Below, piece by piece: positions 33,264 through 42,367 of a stretch of 64,000 bases of DNA. The DNA lies in contig CACEQR010000006.1 of NCBI GenBank assembly GCA_902561765.1, positions 1 to 64,000 of the forward strand, written 5' to 3'. Numbering within the stretch: the first letter of the stretch is position 1; every line of letters begins with the position of its first letter. The notes beneath the pieces are model-generated. The model ran no database searches. It was not told where the DNA came from and saw nothing but the letters and a program-made list of their open reading frames with translations. This stretch comes from an uncultured Pelagibacteraceae bacterium. GTDB lineage: Bacteria; Pseudomonadota; Alphaproteobacteria; Pelagibacterales; Pelagibacteraceae. The position numbers and the translations under genes were made by a program.

Positions 33264-35297
33264 GTGAAAAATAATTGGTCAAATAACGAGGCTAAAAAAT
33301 ACATATTAAAATATAAGAAACTTGGTCATTCTAAGGATATGGCTCTCAGGGTTTATACGACTAGGCTACTTGGAAGAAATAGTGAGCTAGTTTTACATGG
33401 TGGTGGCAATACCTCTGTTAAGACAACTATTAAAGATTTAGATGGAAAAAATTACAATGTTTTATGTGTAAAAGGAAGTGGTTGGGATATGTCTGAAATT
33501 GAACCAGAAGGATTGCCAGCAGTAAAATTGAACCCTCTTTTGGCTTTAAAGAATAAAAAAAAATTATCGGATGAAGAAATGGTAGCATATCAAAAAAGGA
33601 ATTTAATTAATATTAAATCGCCTAATCCATCAGTTGAAACTTTTCTGCATGCTTTTTTACCATTTAAATTTGTTGACCACACACATTCTGATGCAATTAT
33701 GAATGTAACTAATAGACCAAATAGTTTTGCTTTTTGTAAAAAGATATTTGGAAAAAGAGTAAGTTTAATTCCATATGTAATGCCAGGATATGGATTAGCT
33801 CAAAAAATTAAAGAGGTTTATAATAAAAACCCTAATATAAATTGTCTTATTTTATTAAATCATGGAATATTTACTTTTTCTGATGATGCAAAAGAGTCTT
33901 ATGATCTCATGATAAAGTATGTAACTGATGCAGAAAAAGCTTTAAGAAAATTAAAAAGAAAAAAAATTAAACAAATAACTAAATTAAATACAAAAATTAC
34001 TCCTTCTCAAATCGCACCAATATTAAGAGGATTAGCCTCTAAAGGTGCCAACAAGAAATTTATTTTAACCTTTAGAAATAATAAAACTTTAAATTATTTC
34101 ATTAACGGAAATGATGTAGAGAGATATTCAACAGAAGGTACAGCCACGCCGGACCATGTCATTAGAGTAAAGCCTTTCCCTTTAATAATTAAACCTAAAT
34201 ATAACTCATCAATTGATGATTTTAAAAAAACTGCAACCAAAGCTTTTATTAATTATAAAAAAAAATACTTGAAATATTTTGAACAGAATCAAAAAAAAGT
34301 TAAAGAAAAGAAAACTATGCTAGATTGTTCTCCAAGAGTGATATTAGTACAGAATATTGGTGTATTTTGTATAGGAGATAATCTAAAAGCAGCAAAGGTA
34401 GCAGCAGACTTAACGGAAACTAATGCAAGAGTTATTTCTTCAGTTGAGGAAACTTCAAAATATAAATTCATATCAAAAAAAGATATTTTTGATGTTGAAT
34501 ATTGGTCTCTAGAACAAGCAAAAATTAAAAAAGAAACGAAAGAATTGGCAGGTAATGTTGTCGTTATTACTGGTGCATTTGGAAAAATTGGGACAGCAAC
34601 TTACAAATTATTTAAAAAATATGGAGCAGAGGTAGTTTTAATAGATAATAATAAGAAAAAAGTTACTGAAATGAGTAAAAAAATTAATGATCTTTGTATC
34701 TATTGTGATGTAACAAACAAAGAAAGTGTTAAAAAGGCATTTAATTTAATTTCATCCAAATTTGGGGGAATAGACATTCTGATATCAAATGCAGGAACTG
34801 CTTTAGGAGGACCTATCGCTGAAGTTGATGACAAAATTTTAAGAAAGAGCTTCGAAGATAATTTTTTTTCACATCAAAATTGTGAAGCTGAAGCTACCAA
34901 AATAATGAAAACTCAAAATATTGAGGGATGTTTATTATTTAATATATCTAAACAGTCTGTAAATCCTGGTAAAAATTTTGGACCTTATGGGCTGCCTAAG
35001 TCTGCCCTATTGAATTTATGTAAACAGTATGCATTAGATTATGGTTCCTATGGAATACGATCAAATGGAGTAAACGCAGATAGAATTAGGAGCGGTCTCT
35101 TAAATGATGAAATGATTAAATCTAGAGCTAAAGCAAGAGAGGTTTCAACTGAGGATTATATGAAAGGGAATTTACTTTTAAATGAAGTTAAAGCCGAAGA
35201 TGTTGCAAAAGCATTTTTTCATCTTTCAGTTTCCAAAAAAACTACTGGAGCTGTTTTAACAGTTGATGGTGGAAATATTGCTGCTTCTTTGAGATAA
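33264..35297 (+). CDS. Bifunctional class II aldolase / short-chain dehydrogenase
   Basis: Fusion protein of 677 aa similar to RhaD/RhaEW-type aldolase-alcohol dehydrogenases, which split a ketose 1-phosphate and oxidise the resulting aldehyde. The aldolase half (to about residue 410) has the acid NPSVETFLHAF, zinc ligands in DHTHSD and LNHGIF. The dehydrogenase half starts at VVVITGAFGKIG and has the YGLPK active site. A TTG at 33249 also opens the frame, but AAGGA (33252-33256) lies 7 nt before the GTG at 33264, which is chosen. The sugar is unknown; rhamnose is only the best-known substrate. Confidence 0.88.
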   Translation: MKNNWSNNEAKKYILKYKKLGHSKDMALRVYTTRLLGRNSELVLHGGGNTSVKTTIKDLDGKNYNVLCVKGSGWDMSEIEPEGLPAVKLNPLLALKNKKKLSDEEMVAYQKRNLINIKSPNPSVETFLHAFLPFKFVDHTHSDAIMNVTNRPNSFAFCKKIFGKRVSLIPYVMPGYGLAQKIKEVYNKNPNINCLILLNHGIFTFSDDAKESYDLMIKYVTDAEKALRKLKRKKIKQITKLNTKITPSQIAPILRGLASKGANKKFILTFRNNKTLNYFINGNDVERYSTEGTATPDHVIRVKPFPLIIKPKYNSSIDDFKKTATKAFINYKKKYLKYFEQNQKKVKEKKTMLDCSPRVILVQNIGVFCIGDNLKAAKVAADLTETNARVISSVEETSKYKFISKKDIFDVEYWSLEQAKIKKETKELAGNVVVITGAFGKIGTATYKLFKKYGAEVVLIDNNKKKVTEMSKKINDLCIYCDVTNKESVKKAFNLISSKFGGIDILISNAGTALGGPIAEVDDKILRKSFEDNFFSHQNCEAEATKIMKTQNIEGCLLFNISKQSVNPGKNFGPYGLPKSALLNLCKQYALDYGSYGIRSNGVNADRIRSGLLNDEMIKSRAKAREVSTEDYMKGNLLLNEVKAEDVAKAFFHLSVSKKTTGAVLTVDGGNIAASLR

Positions 35298-35300
35298 TTT

Positions 35301-36086
35301 ATGCCATTTTACCAACCAAAAAAACTTCCTAATTTGATGGTGGCTCCAAATGGTGCAAGAAAAGTTAAAAAAGATCATCCTGAAGTACCTTTGACTATCC
35401 AAGAAACTGTAGAAGTTGCAAGAAATTGTTATGAAGCAGGAGCTGGAGCTATACATTTACATGTAAGAAATGAAAAGGGTGAACATGTTCTTGATGCTGG
35501 ACTGTATAAAGAGGCTTTAAAAGAATTGGAGTTTCAAGTTCCAAAAATGCATATTCAAGTAACAACCGAAGCAGTGGGAAAATATTCTCCAGAGGATATG
35601 AGGAAACTTGCTTACGATGTTACGCCACCAGGAACATCAATTGGCACATCTGAGTTAATACCCTCAAGGAAACCATCGAGCGAAGATGTAAAACTATATA
35701 AATATTTGACAGAGGCAGGAACTAAAATACAACATATATTATACAATCCTGAGGATGTAGATTTGCTAGTTGAGATGTTAAAGAAAGCAGAGATACCTAC
35801 TGATGGTGCGTGGTGTTTATTTGTAATTGGTCATTACACTGGAAAAATAAGTCAGCCAGAAAAAATTCCTGAATTTCTGATAAAAATGAGAGAAAATAAA
35901 GTAAATTTTGATTGGTCAATTTGTGCTTTTGCAAAAGAAGAAATGATTTGCTTAGAAAGGGCTATTAGCTTGGGTGGCAAAATAAGAGTAGGATTTGAAA
36001 ATTCATTATTCATGCCAAATGGAGAAATTGCCCCAAATAATCATTCCAAGATTAAGGCTGTTAATGAGCTCTTTAATTTATCTTAG
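35301..36086 (+). CDS. Beta-keto acid cleavage enzyme (BKACE, DUF849)
   Basis: A 261-aa TIM-barrel zinc enzyme that condenses a beta-keto acid with acetyl-CoA and cleaves it to a CoA ester plus acetoacetate. Visible motifs are MVAPNGARKVKKDHPEVP, the zinc-binding AIHLHVRNEKGEH near residue 50, and VGFENSLF near the end. BKACE substrates vary (3-keto-5-aminohexanoate, dehydrocarnitine, beta-ketoadipate and others), so the specific reaction is open. It starts 3 bp after the aldolase fusion, and its end overlaps the convergent hydroxylase by 9 bp. Confidence 0.88.
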   Translation: MPFYQPKKLPNLMVAPNGARKVKKDHPEVPLTIQETVEVARNCYEAGAGAIHLHVRNEKGEHVLDAGLYKEALKELEFQVPKMHIQVTTEAVGKYSPEDMRKLAYDVTPPGTSIGTSELIPSRKPSSEDVKLYKYLTEAGTKIQHILYNPEDVDLLVEMLKKAEIPTDGAWCLFVIGHYTGKISQPEKIPEFLIKMRENKVNFDWSICAFAKEEMICLERAISLGGKIRVGFENSLFMPNGEIAPNNHSKIKAVNELFNLS

Positions 36087-37538
36087 AATAAAAGAATTTT
36101 TTTTTATAAGAGAACTGATTTGCTTGCTTGAATTCGCAGAGCCCAAAATAAATCTATCTGGTCTTACTAAAATAGCTTTTGAATTAATATTTTTTAAATA
36201 CATTGATAAATTCTTTAAACTGTTTGCTTCCAGTAATGAATAATTTTTAGAAACCTTGGTTTTAATATCTGAGGAAAATATTAAAACTGCCTTTTTAGAA
36301 AAATAATCATCTAAGTTTTTGTATTTGTTTAATTTAAATTGAGGAAAAATTTTTCCTCTATTTTTATCTTTAAGTTGTCCAAGACCTTTTCCTAATTTTG
36401 GTTTAATTGACTGCATGCTTTTAACACCTTGATCGTTAGAGCTAATATTTTTAGTAATTTGTATTGACTCAACAGCATTTACAAACTCCCCCATTCTCAT
36501 AGTAGTCTCAATATATTCTTTTACATTAAGAGACCTTTCTGTCTGATAAGAGTTTAGAATAGCTTCATTATGTTTAATTCTTAAACATGATGCAATTTTC
36601 CATGCTAAATTTGATGCATCTCTTATTCCTGCACACATTCCTTGACCCATAAAAGGAGGCATTAAATGAGCTGCATCGCCAGCAATAAATATTCTACCTT
36701 TGCGCCACTTTCTGGCAATTGCTGACTTGAATGTATAAATGGTCTTCCTTTCGAGTATTGCTTCACTTTTCTTTATCCAAGGTTTTAAAAAATTCCAAAT
36801 ATAATTTTCTGAAAGAACCTTTTTATCATTTAGATTTTTCTTAATTGCAAATTCCCATCTTCTTCGTTTACCAACATTTCTGCAGTATGTTGCGGGTTGT
36901 TTAGGGTTTGAGTATTGAATTGTTCTATCTGGTAAATTTTTTTTATTTTTTTTTAAAATTAAATCTACAACTGCCCATTTTTGTGTAAAACCTAAATTAT
37001 CCATCTTTGTTTTCATTTGAGTTCTAGTAATTGAATTGGCTCCATCACATCCAACCAGATATTTTGACTTAATACAAAAAATTTTATTGTTATTAGAATT
37101 TACATATTTGATATTTACATTATTTTTAGAGTTTGTAATTTTTAAAACATTGGCATTTTGTTCAATGAATACTTTTTTATAACTTTTTAGTTTTTTTCTG
37201 AGTTGTTTTTCTAAATCAGGCTGATGAAATCTGTAACTAGGATACCAGCCATTATCTGTGATTTTTTTTGGTCTTGGCCAATCTAATATTACCTTTTGCT
37301 TTGAATTAACAAATTTTGTACCTTTGTTTATAATGGTATATTTTAAAAAATCTTTAGTTATTCCTATGGTTTGAAATACCCTCATTATTTCATCATCAAA
37401 ATGAACAGCTCTAGGTAATGGATAAAAACTTTTTTCTTTATCTAATATTAAAATTGAGAAACCATGCATAGCAAGAAGATTTGCTAGTGTTCCTCCAGCA
37501 GGACCTAATCCTACAATTGTTATATCAAATTCTTTCAT
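36078..37538 (-). CDS. FAD-dependent aromatic hydroxylase (MhpA-like)
   Basis: A 486-aa group A flavin monooxygenase. It has the FAD dinucleotide fold VGLGPAGGTLANLLAMHG at residues 10-27, the NAD(P)H/FAD motif VGCDGANSITR near residue 162, and the GD motif FIAGDAAHLMPPFMGQGM near residue 277. It resembles 3-(3-hydroxyphenyl)propionate hydroxylase but is shorter than the usual 550 aa. It follows the extradiol dioxygenase by 12 bp, a pairing expected if it makes the catechol that the dioxygenase then cleaves. Confidence 0.87.
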   Translation of the reverse strand: MKEFDITIVGLGPAGGTLANLLAMHGFSILILDKEKSFYPLPRAVHFDDEIMRVFQTIGITKDFLKYTIINKGTKFVNSKQKVILDWPRPKKITDNGWYPSYRFHQPDLEKQLRKKLKSYKKVFIEQNANVLKITNSKNNVNIKYVNSNNNKIFCIKSKYLVGCDGANSITRTQMKTKMDNLGFTQKWAVVDLILKKNKKNLPDRTIQYSNPKQPATYCRNVGKRRRWEFAIKKNLNDKKVLSENYIWNFLKPWIKKSEAILERKTIYTFKSAIARKWRKGRIFIAGDAAHLMPPFMGQGMCAGIRDASNLAWKIASCLRIKHNEAILNSYQTERSLNVKEYIETTMRMGEFVNAVESIQITKNISSNDQGVKSMQSIKPKLGKGLGQLKDKNRGKIFPQFKLNKYKNLDDYFSKKAVLIFSSDIKTKVSKNYSLLEANSLKNLSMYLKNINSKAILVRPDRFILGSANSSKQISSLIKKNSFILR

Positions 37539-37550
37539 TGATATTTTAAA

Positions 37551-38525
37551 TTATTTTTTTTTTTTTAAATTTGAATATAACCAAGGACAGTCAATTAACA
37601 ATGGCGCTTGTTTTCCTTGAGATGCAGTTTCAAGTCTTTTATTTCTAAACTTCATTCTTTCTTCATCTGGTAAGTAAAGTCTTTCATGTCCCCAAAAGCT
37701 TGGACCTTCAAAAGTTTCTATTGGTTGCCAAGTTTCTGGATCTATAATTCTTCCTCCCCATCCATTTTCTATAAAAAATCCAGATGGAGTTATTGAATAA
37801 AAAGATGTCATGTAATCATTTGTATGTCTACCCATAGTGTAAGCAATTGCATTGTCTTTATATTGTAATAGATCATAACCCTGACCAACATCATCTAGAT
37901 TATTATACTCTACCATAAAATGATGAAAACCAGTTCTTCCGGAACCAAACAAAGCAAGACTATGATGTCTGCCATTAACGTGAAAAAAACATAATGATAT
38001 TGGTGTGTGGCTATAATCACTAATTTTAAATCCCATTATGTCTTTATAAAAAGGTATTAAATCATCAATTTTTTTTACATGAACTACAGCATGGCCCATT
38101 CCTAAAGCTCCTGTCTTAAATCCTGAAATAGGTCTTCCAGGTTTAAAAGGGTCAGTATCTATCATTGGATTATAAACAAGTTCAATACGATTTCCTTGTG
38201 GATCATCAAAATAAATTAAATCTTCAACAAAACGTTTATCTGCAAAAGAAGACTTTCCTTGATGTACAACTATTTTATTTTTTTCAAGTTTTGTTGCAAA
38301 AATTTGAAGATCTTCTTTGTTTTCAACTTCCCATCCTAAAAAACCTAAACCATCTCCCTTTTCACCTGTAATAGTCAACCTTTGTTTTTGATCATCCATA
38401 CGAAAAGATAAAATATCTTTTCCTCGATCTATCTTTTGCATGCCTAAATACTTTTGTGAATAAATAGACCAGTCTTCAAATTTATCAGAATTAACCCCAA
38501 TATAGCTTAGTGCTTTAACTGCCAT
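37551..38525 (-). CDS. Type I extradiol (VOC-fold) ring-cleavage dioxygenase
   Basis: A 324-aa two-domain vicinal-oxygen-chelate protein like 2,3-dihydroxybiphenyl 1,2-dioxygenase (BphC/HsaC). The catalytic C-terminal domain has the 2-His-1-Glu iron ligands in GMGHAVVHV near residue 144, GFHHFMVEY near residue 206, and FFIENGWGG near residue 257. The C terminus ends in an A-rich tract coding for Lys. It would cleave a catechol made by the neighbouring hydroxylase. A strong hairpin separates it from the upstream TRAP binding-protein gene. Confidence 0.85.
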   Translation of the reverse strand: MAVKALSYIGVNSDKFEDWSIYSQKYLGMQKIDRGKDILSFRMDDQKQRLTITGEKGDGLGFLGWEVENKEDLQIFATKLEKNKIVVHQGKSSFADKRFVEDLIYFDDPQGNRIELVYNPMIDTDPFKPGRPISGFKTGALGMGHAVVHVKKIDDLIPFYKDIMGFKISDYSHTPISLCFFHVNGRHHSLALFGSGRTGFHHFMVEYNNLDDVGQGYDLLQYKDNAIAYTMGRHTNDYMTSFYSITPSGFFIENGWGGRIIDPETWQPIETFEGPSFWGHERLYLPDEERMKFRNKRLETASQGKQAPLLIDCPWLYSNLKKKK

Positions 38526-38550
38526 TTTATTAATATACTAAATTTTGGAA

Positions 38551-38576
38551 GAGCCCGCTATGAAATTAGCGGGCTC
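38551..38576 (-). other. GC-rich hairpin between TRAP binding-protein and dioxygenase genes
   Basis: A perfect 10-bp stem (GAGCCCGCTA at 38551-38560, its complement at 38567-38576, 6-nt loop) is strikingly GC-rich for this genome. Only a short, broken U run follows on the minus strand, so it could stabilise the upstream mRNA end or terminate partially. Confidence 0.75.
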
Positions 38577-38587
38577 GAATTAAACGA

Positions 38588-39601
38588 TTAACCGTCTATT
38601 TTAGAAATAACTTCTCTTGCTCTTTTTAAAACAGCACCTCCATCAAGACCTTTGCCTTTCATTTCTGCTAACCAATCTGCTTCAATAGGAGCTAATATTT
38701 TTTTGTATTCAGCTAATACTGAGTCAGATGCAACAGTAATTTCATGTCCAGGTGTATTTTCTACCTGTACTCTCATTTTAGCATTTTGGCTATCAATTAA
38801 ATTAGAAGCCCAGTCTCCAAACCATTGACCTGAGTGTTTGTCAATACATCCTTTAGCTGAAGATGAAAGACCATTATATTTTCCTTCATTCATTATTAAT
38901 CCAAATGTAGCATTAGTAATATTAACCTCTGTATGATATTTCGTTACATCGAATAATCTAAATGAACCAATTGCTGTATAAGGGAAAGGAGTTCCATCTA
39001 TAACACCTTTGTTTAATGCTTCAGAAGTTCCAGGTGCTGGTACTTTCACACCAGTTGCTCCTAAAGTTTTAAGTATAGTTCCAGCTATTTTGCTTGGTAC
39101 TCTCATTTTTTTACCCTTAAAATCTGCAGGTTTAACTACTTTTGTATCTTTCATGTGGATTTGATATCCTGGGTTAGAATGCAAACCAATAAGTTTAATT
39201 CCAGCCATTTCTTTATCTAAGTAACCTTCTTCATAAAGAGTGTTTAAAGCTCTAGATCCAGCTTTTGAAGTTTTAGTTAAAAATGGTAATTCAACAACAG
39301 AACTTAGTGGAAATTGTCCACCAATATAACCTAGAACTGTCCAAGAAATATCTGCAACACCAGATGTTACAATATCATATTGTTTAGGAGGACTTCCTAA
39401 AACACCCCCAGCGTACATTTTTACATTTAAGGCTCCATTTGAGCATTTGTTAACTTTATCTGCCCAAGCAGCTAAAATTTTACTTGCTATAAATGCTTTT
39501 GGTGGTTCAAAAGTTGCAAGCTTTAATTCTGTAGCAGATGCTGAATTAATAATGCCTAAAGAAAAAATTCCTAAAACAATACCAATTAATTTTTTTTTCA
39601 T
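38588..39601 (-). CDS. dctP: TRAP transporter periplasmic substrate-binding protein (second system)
   Basis: DctP-family receptor of 337 aa with a signal peptide cut near ASA-TELK. Family regions include ATFEPPKAFIASKIL, FKGKKMRVPSKIAGT with the ligand-binding Arg, and GTSEALNKGVIDGTPFPYTA. A purine-rich Shine-Dalgarno AGAGGG (39610-39615) precedes it. It shares the minus-strand unit with an FAH-family enzyme upstream and aromatic-ring enzymes downstream, while its membrane partners are encoded divergently at 40569-42367. An aromatic or hydroxy acid ligand fits the context. Confidence 0.9.
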   Translation of the reverse strand: MKKKLIGIVLGIFSLGIINSASATELKLATFEPPKAFIASKILAAWADKVNKCSNGALNVKMYAGGVLGSPPKQYDIVTSGVADISWTVLGYIGGQFPLSSVVELPFLTKTSKAGSRALNTLYEEGYLDKEMAGIKLIGLHSNPGYQIHMKDTKVVKPADFKGKKMRVPSKIAGTILKTLGATGVKVPAPGTSEALNKGVIDGTPFPYTAIGSFRLFDVTKYHTEVNITNATFGLIMNEGKYNGLSSSAKGCIDKHSGQWFGDWASNLIDSQNAKMRVQVENTPGHEITVASDSVLAEYKKILAPIEADWLAEMKGKGLDGGAVLKRAREVISKIDG

Positions 39602-39649
39602 ATTAATTTCCCTCTGTTAAAAATAATTTATGAAAGTCTATAGTGAAAT

Positions 39650-40501
39650 CTAGATGATTTCATCCTTAATTGTGTTAGATAAAATACCAATTTCTGTAAT
39701 TTCTATCTCAACATTATCACCAGGTTTCATGAAAATTGGAGGATTTCTTTTAAATCCTACTCCTCCTGGAGTTCCAGTAACCAGAACATCACCGGCTCTC
39801 CATGCCATAGCTTTTGACACATAAGAAATCAATATTGGTATATCAAATATGAGCTGACTTAATCTTGCATTTTGCATAACTTCGCCGTTTAATCTAGTTT
39901 CAATTGTTAAATTTTTATAATCCTTTATATCCTCAGCCAAAACCATGTGTGGGCCAAAGCTACCAGTTTTTTCAAAGTTTTTTCCCATTCCAAATTGTCT
40001 GGTATGTCTTTGCCACTCTCTAATGGTACTTTCATTATAACAAGAGTATCCAATTATATATTTTAAAGCATCCTCTGGTTTTATATGTTTTCCACCTTCA
40101 CCCATTATTACTGCCATTTCACCTTCAAAATCTAAACTTTGTGAAACAATTGGTCTTTGAATAGGTTGTAAGTGTGCAGTCTGGCTTTCAGGAAATCTGT
40201 GAAATATAACAGGATTTTCCTCAACAGTTCTATTAGTTTCTTTAACATGTTCACTGTAATTCAAACCAACACATATTATTTTTCCGGGATTTGGTATTAA
40301 AGGTAAATATTCAATATCTGAAATATTGATATCTCCTGGATTATTTTTTGCATAATTTTTTGCTTCTTCAATCCCTTTATTTGAAATTAAATCTTTTAAT
40401 GTATTCGAATTAGAAACTTTTCCAGTTAAATCTGTAATTTTATTATTATTTATAATACCAAATTTATTTTGTCTATTATGTGAAAAGGAAATGAATTTCA
40501 T
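39650..40501 (-). CDS. Fumarylacetoacetate hydrolase-family enzyme
   Basis: A 283-aa FAH-fold enzyme. The metal ligands are in SLDFEGEMAVIMGEGGK (Glu-x-Glu) with a following Asp/Glu region, and ICVGLNYSEHVKETNR and LVTGTPGGVGFKRNPP are family landmarks. Members include acylpyruvate hydrolases, 2-keto-pentenoate hydratases and decarboxylases, so it could act on the ring-cleavage product formed by the neighbouring dioxygenase. It is the first gene of the minus-strand aromatic unit and diverges from dctQM across 67 bp. Confidence 0.88.
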   Translation of the reverse strand: MKFISFSHNRQNKFGIINNNKITDLTGKVSNSNTLKDLISNKGIEEAKNYAKNNPGDINISDIEYLPLIPNPGKIICVGLNYSEHVKETNRTVEENPVIFHRFPESQTAHLQPIQRPIVSQSLDFEGEMAVIMGEGGKHIKPEDALKYIIGYSCYNESTIREWQRHTRQFGMGKNFEKTGSFGPHMVLAEDIKDYKNLTIETRLNGEVMQNARLSQLIFDIPILISYVSKAMAWRAGDVLVTGTPGGVGFKRNPPIFMKPGDNVEIEITEIGILSNTIKDEII

Positions 40502-40568
40502 AAGTAATACTTTCTATTTTTGAAACTATTTATATGTTAAAGTTTAAATAAATTGAAGCAACATTTTT

Positions 40569-41057
40569 ATGATTTCTAAAGTCAGTAAAGTTTTTGATTA
40601 CTCAGCTATAGCCTCAGGTATAATATTATTTTTATTAGCTGTATTAACTTTTTGTGATGTTTTTGGAAGACGTTTTTTAAATTCTCCAGTTACAGGCACA
40701 ATTGAATTAGTTGAAATAGGTATGGCATTGGTTGCATTTCTTGCAATGCCAAGAGCTTTTTTCTTAAACGCTAATGTCTCAGCAGATTTTATCAATAATT
40801 TAAATTTAGGTATATTTAAAACTTATCTAATAATTTTAAAATTTATTTTAATGACATCAATAATGTCATTAATGGCATACTCAACCACTTTGACTTCGTA
40901 TAAATTTATGAAAAATCAAAGAGTGACCATTGATCTAGAGCTTTATTTTTATCCTTTTTATTTTGTATGCTCTATTGGTATGTGGTTAAGTGTAATCGCT
41001 ATAGTGGTTTGGTTTATAAAAACCCTTTTTATAGATAATTTAATAAAACAAATTTAA
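40569..41057 (+). CDS. dctQ: TRAP transporter small membrane subunit (second system)
   Basis: DctQ-type four-helix protein of 162 aa, with family-like FCDVFGRRFLNSPVTGTIELVE and a conserved AMPRAFFLNANVSADF. It overlaps dctM by one base. It is separated from its probable binding protein by the FAH gene and lies on the opposite strand, an unusual split of a TRAP operon. Confidence 0.9.
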   Translation: MISKVSKVFDYSAIASGIILFLLAVLTFCDVFGRRFLNSPVTGTIELVEIGMALVAFLAMPRAFFLNANVSADFINNLNLGIFKTYLIILKFILMTSIMSLMAYSTTLTSYKFMKNQRVTIDLELYFYPFYFVCSIGMWLSVIAIVVWFIKTLFIDNLIKQI

Positions 41058-42367
41058 TGGGTATTGATGCTGTAATTAATGGTGGTTTAGCTTTTGCTGC
41101 AGTCTTAGTCCTAATGGTATTGAATGTTCCAATAGGTATTGCGATGTTAGTAGTTGGTTTTACTGGCTTTGCAATAATTTCAGGTTTTGATCCTGCAATA
41201 TTTGTATTAGGAACCGCTCCATTCGATGCTGTATCTAAATATACTTTATCAGTTTTGCCTCTCTTTGTTTTAATGGGAAATCTTGCAAATAGCTCAAATT
41301 TATCGAGAAATCTATATGATGCCGCTTATGCGATTGTAGGTCATTATAAGGGTGGCTTAGCAATGTCAACTGTAGGAGCGTGTGCAGGTTTTGGAATGAT
41401 TTGTGGATCATCAATAGCTACAGCTGCAACTATGTCTCAAATGGCTGGTCCTGAAATGAGAAGACATGGTTATAGCGATGCTTTAATAAGTGGTTCCATT
41501 GCTTCAGGTGGAACACTTGGGATAATTATTCCTCCAAGCGTAATATTAGTAATATATGCATATTTAACTGAGCAATCAGTACAAGAACTTTTTTTTGCTG
41601 CATTAATCCCAGGAATAATTGCTGTTGTACTCTATATGATAGCTATAAGAGTTTATCTTTTAATTTATCCATCTCAAGGTGGATACGGAACTAAAATGCC
41701 ATTGAGTGAAAGGATTTCAGCTATCTCAAAAGTTTTTCCAATTTTTTTAATTTTTGTAATTATGATGGGTGGACTTTATTTAGGTTTCTTTACAGCAACC
41801 GAAAGTGCAGCAGTAGGAGTGATATTAGTTTTAGTTTTTATATTTTTTAGAGGTCAGTTAAAATTAAGTCTTTTGAAAGATGCAGTTTGGACAACTATCA
41901 AAACAGTTGGATCATTGTATTTAATTGTAATTGGAGCGAGCATATTCAATTATCTAATAACTGTTACACAATTGCCTTTTGCAGTAGTTGATTTTATCAA
42001 TTATTTAGAACTTACACCATTAGGAGTGATCCTAGTAATTTGTGCTATATATTTAGTTCTTGGAACTGTTATGGACTCATTGGCAATGTTATTTTTAACT
42101 ATTCCAGTTTTTTATCCAGTAATTATTGATGCAGGCATTGATCCGGTGTGGTTTGGTATATTTGCTGTAATTGTTGTTGAATTTGGATTAATTTCCCCTC
42201 CAGTTGGTATGAACTTATTTGTAATCAAAGGAGTAATGCAGAAAACACCTTTGCAAACTATTTGGTTTGGGACACTTCCATTTTTAATGACAGATGTAAT
42301 TAGACTTGCACTTATTATAGCATTTCCAGCAATTTGCTTATATTTACCTAGTCTGATGACTCCGTAG
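41057..42367 (+). CDS. dctM: TRAP transporter large membrane subunit (second system)
   Basis: DctM-type permease of 436 aa with about twelve helices. Signatures are LSVLPLFVLMGNLANSSNL, GFGMICGSSIATAATMSQM, SGGTLGIIIPPSVILVIYA and FGLISPPVGMNLFVIKGV. The 3' end overlaps the opposite-strand small membrane-protein gene by 20 bp. It would pair with DctQ and with the binding protein at 38588-39601. Confidence 0.93.
   Translation: MGIDAVINGGLAFAAVLVLMVLNVPIGIAMLVVGFTGFAIISGFDPAIFVLGTAPFDAVSKYTLSVLPLFVLMGNLANSSNLSRNLYDAAYAIVGHYKGGLAMSTVGACAGFGMICGSSIATAATMSQMAGPEMRRHGYSDALISGSIASGGTLGIIIPPSVILVIYAYLTEQSVQELFFAALIPGIIAVVLYMIAIRVYLLIYPSQGGYGTKMPLSERISAISKVFPIFLIFVIMMGGLYLGFFTATESAAVGVILVLVFIFFRGQLKLSLLKDAVWTTIKTVGSLYLIVIGASIFNYLITVTQLPFAVVDFINYLELTPLGVILVICAIYLVLGTVMDSLAMLFLTIPVFYPVIIDAGIDPVWFGIFAVIVVEFGLISPPVGMNLFVIKGVMQKTPLQTIWFGTLPFLMTDVIRLALIIAFPAICLYLPSLMTP

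Noticed and set aside
37554-37566. Run of 13 T near the 3' end of the extradiol dioxygenase gene as a possible frameshift or phase-variation tract
   Set aside because: It encodes the terminal lysines, so slippage would change only the last residues; long A/T runs are frequent here.
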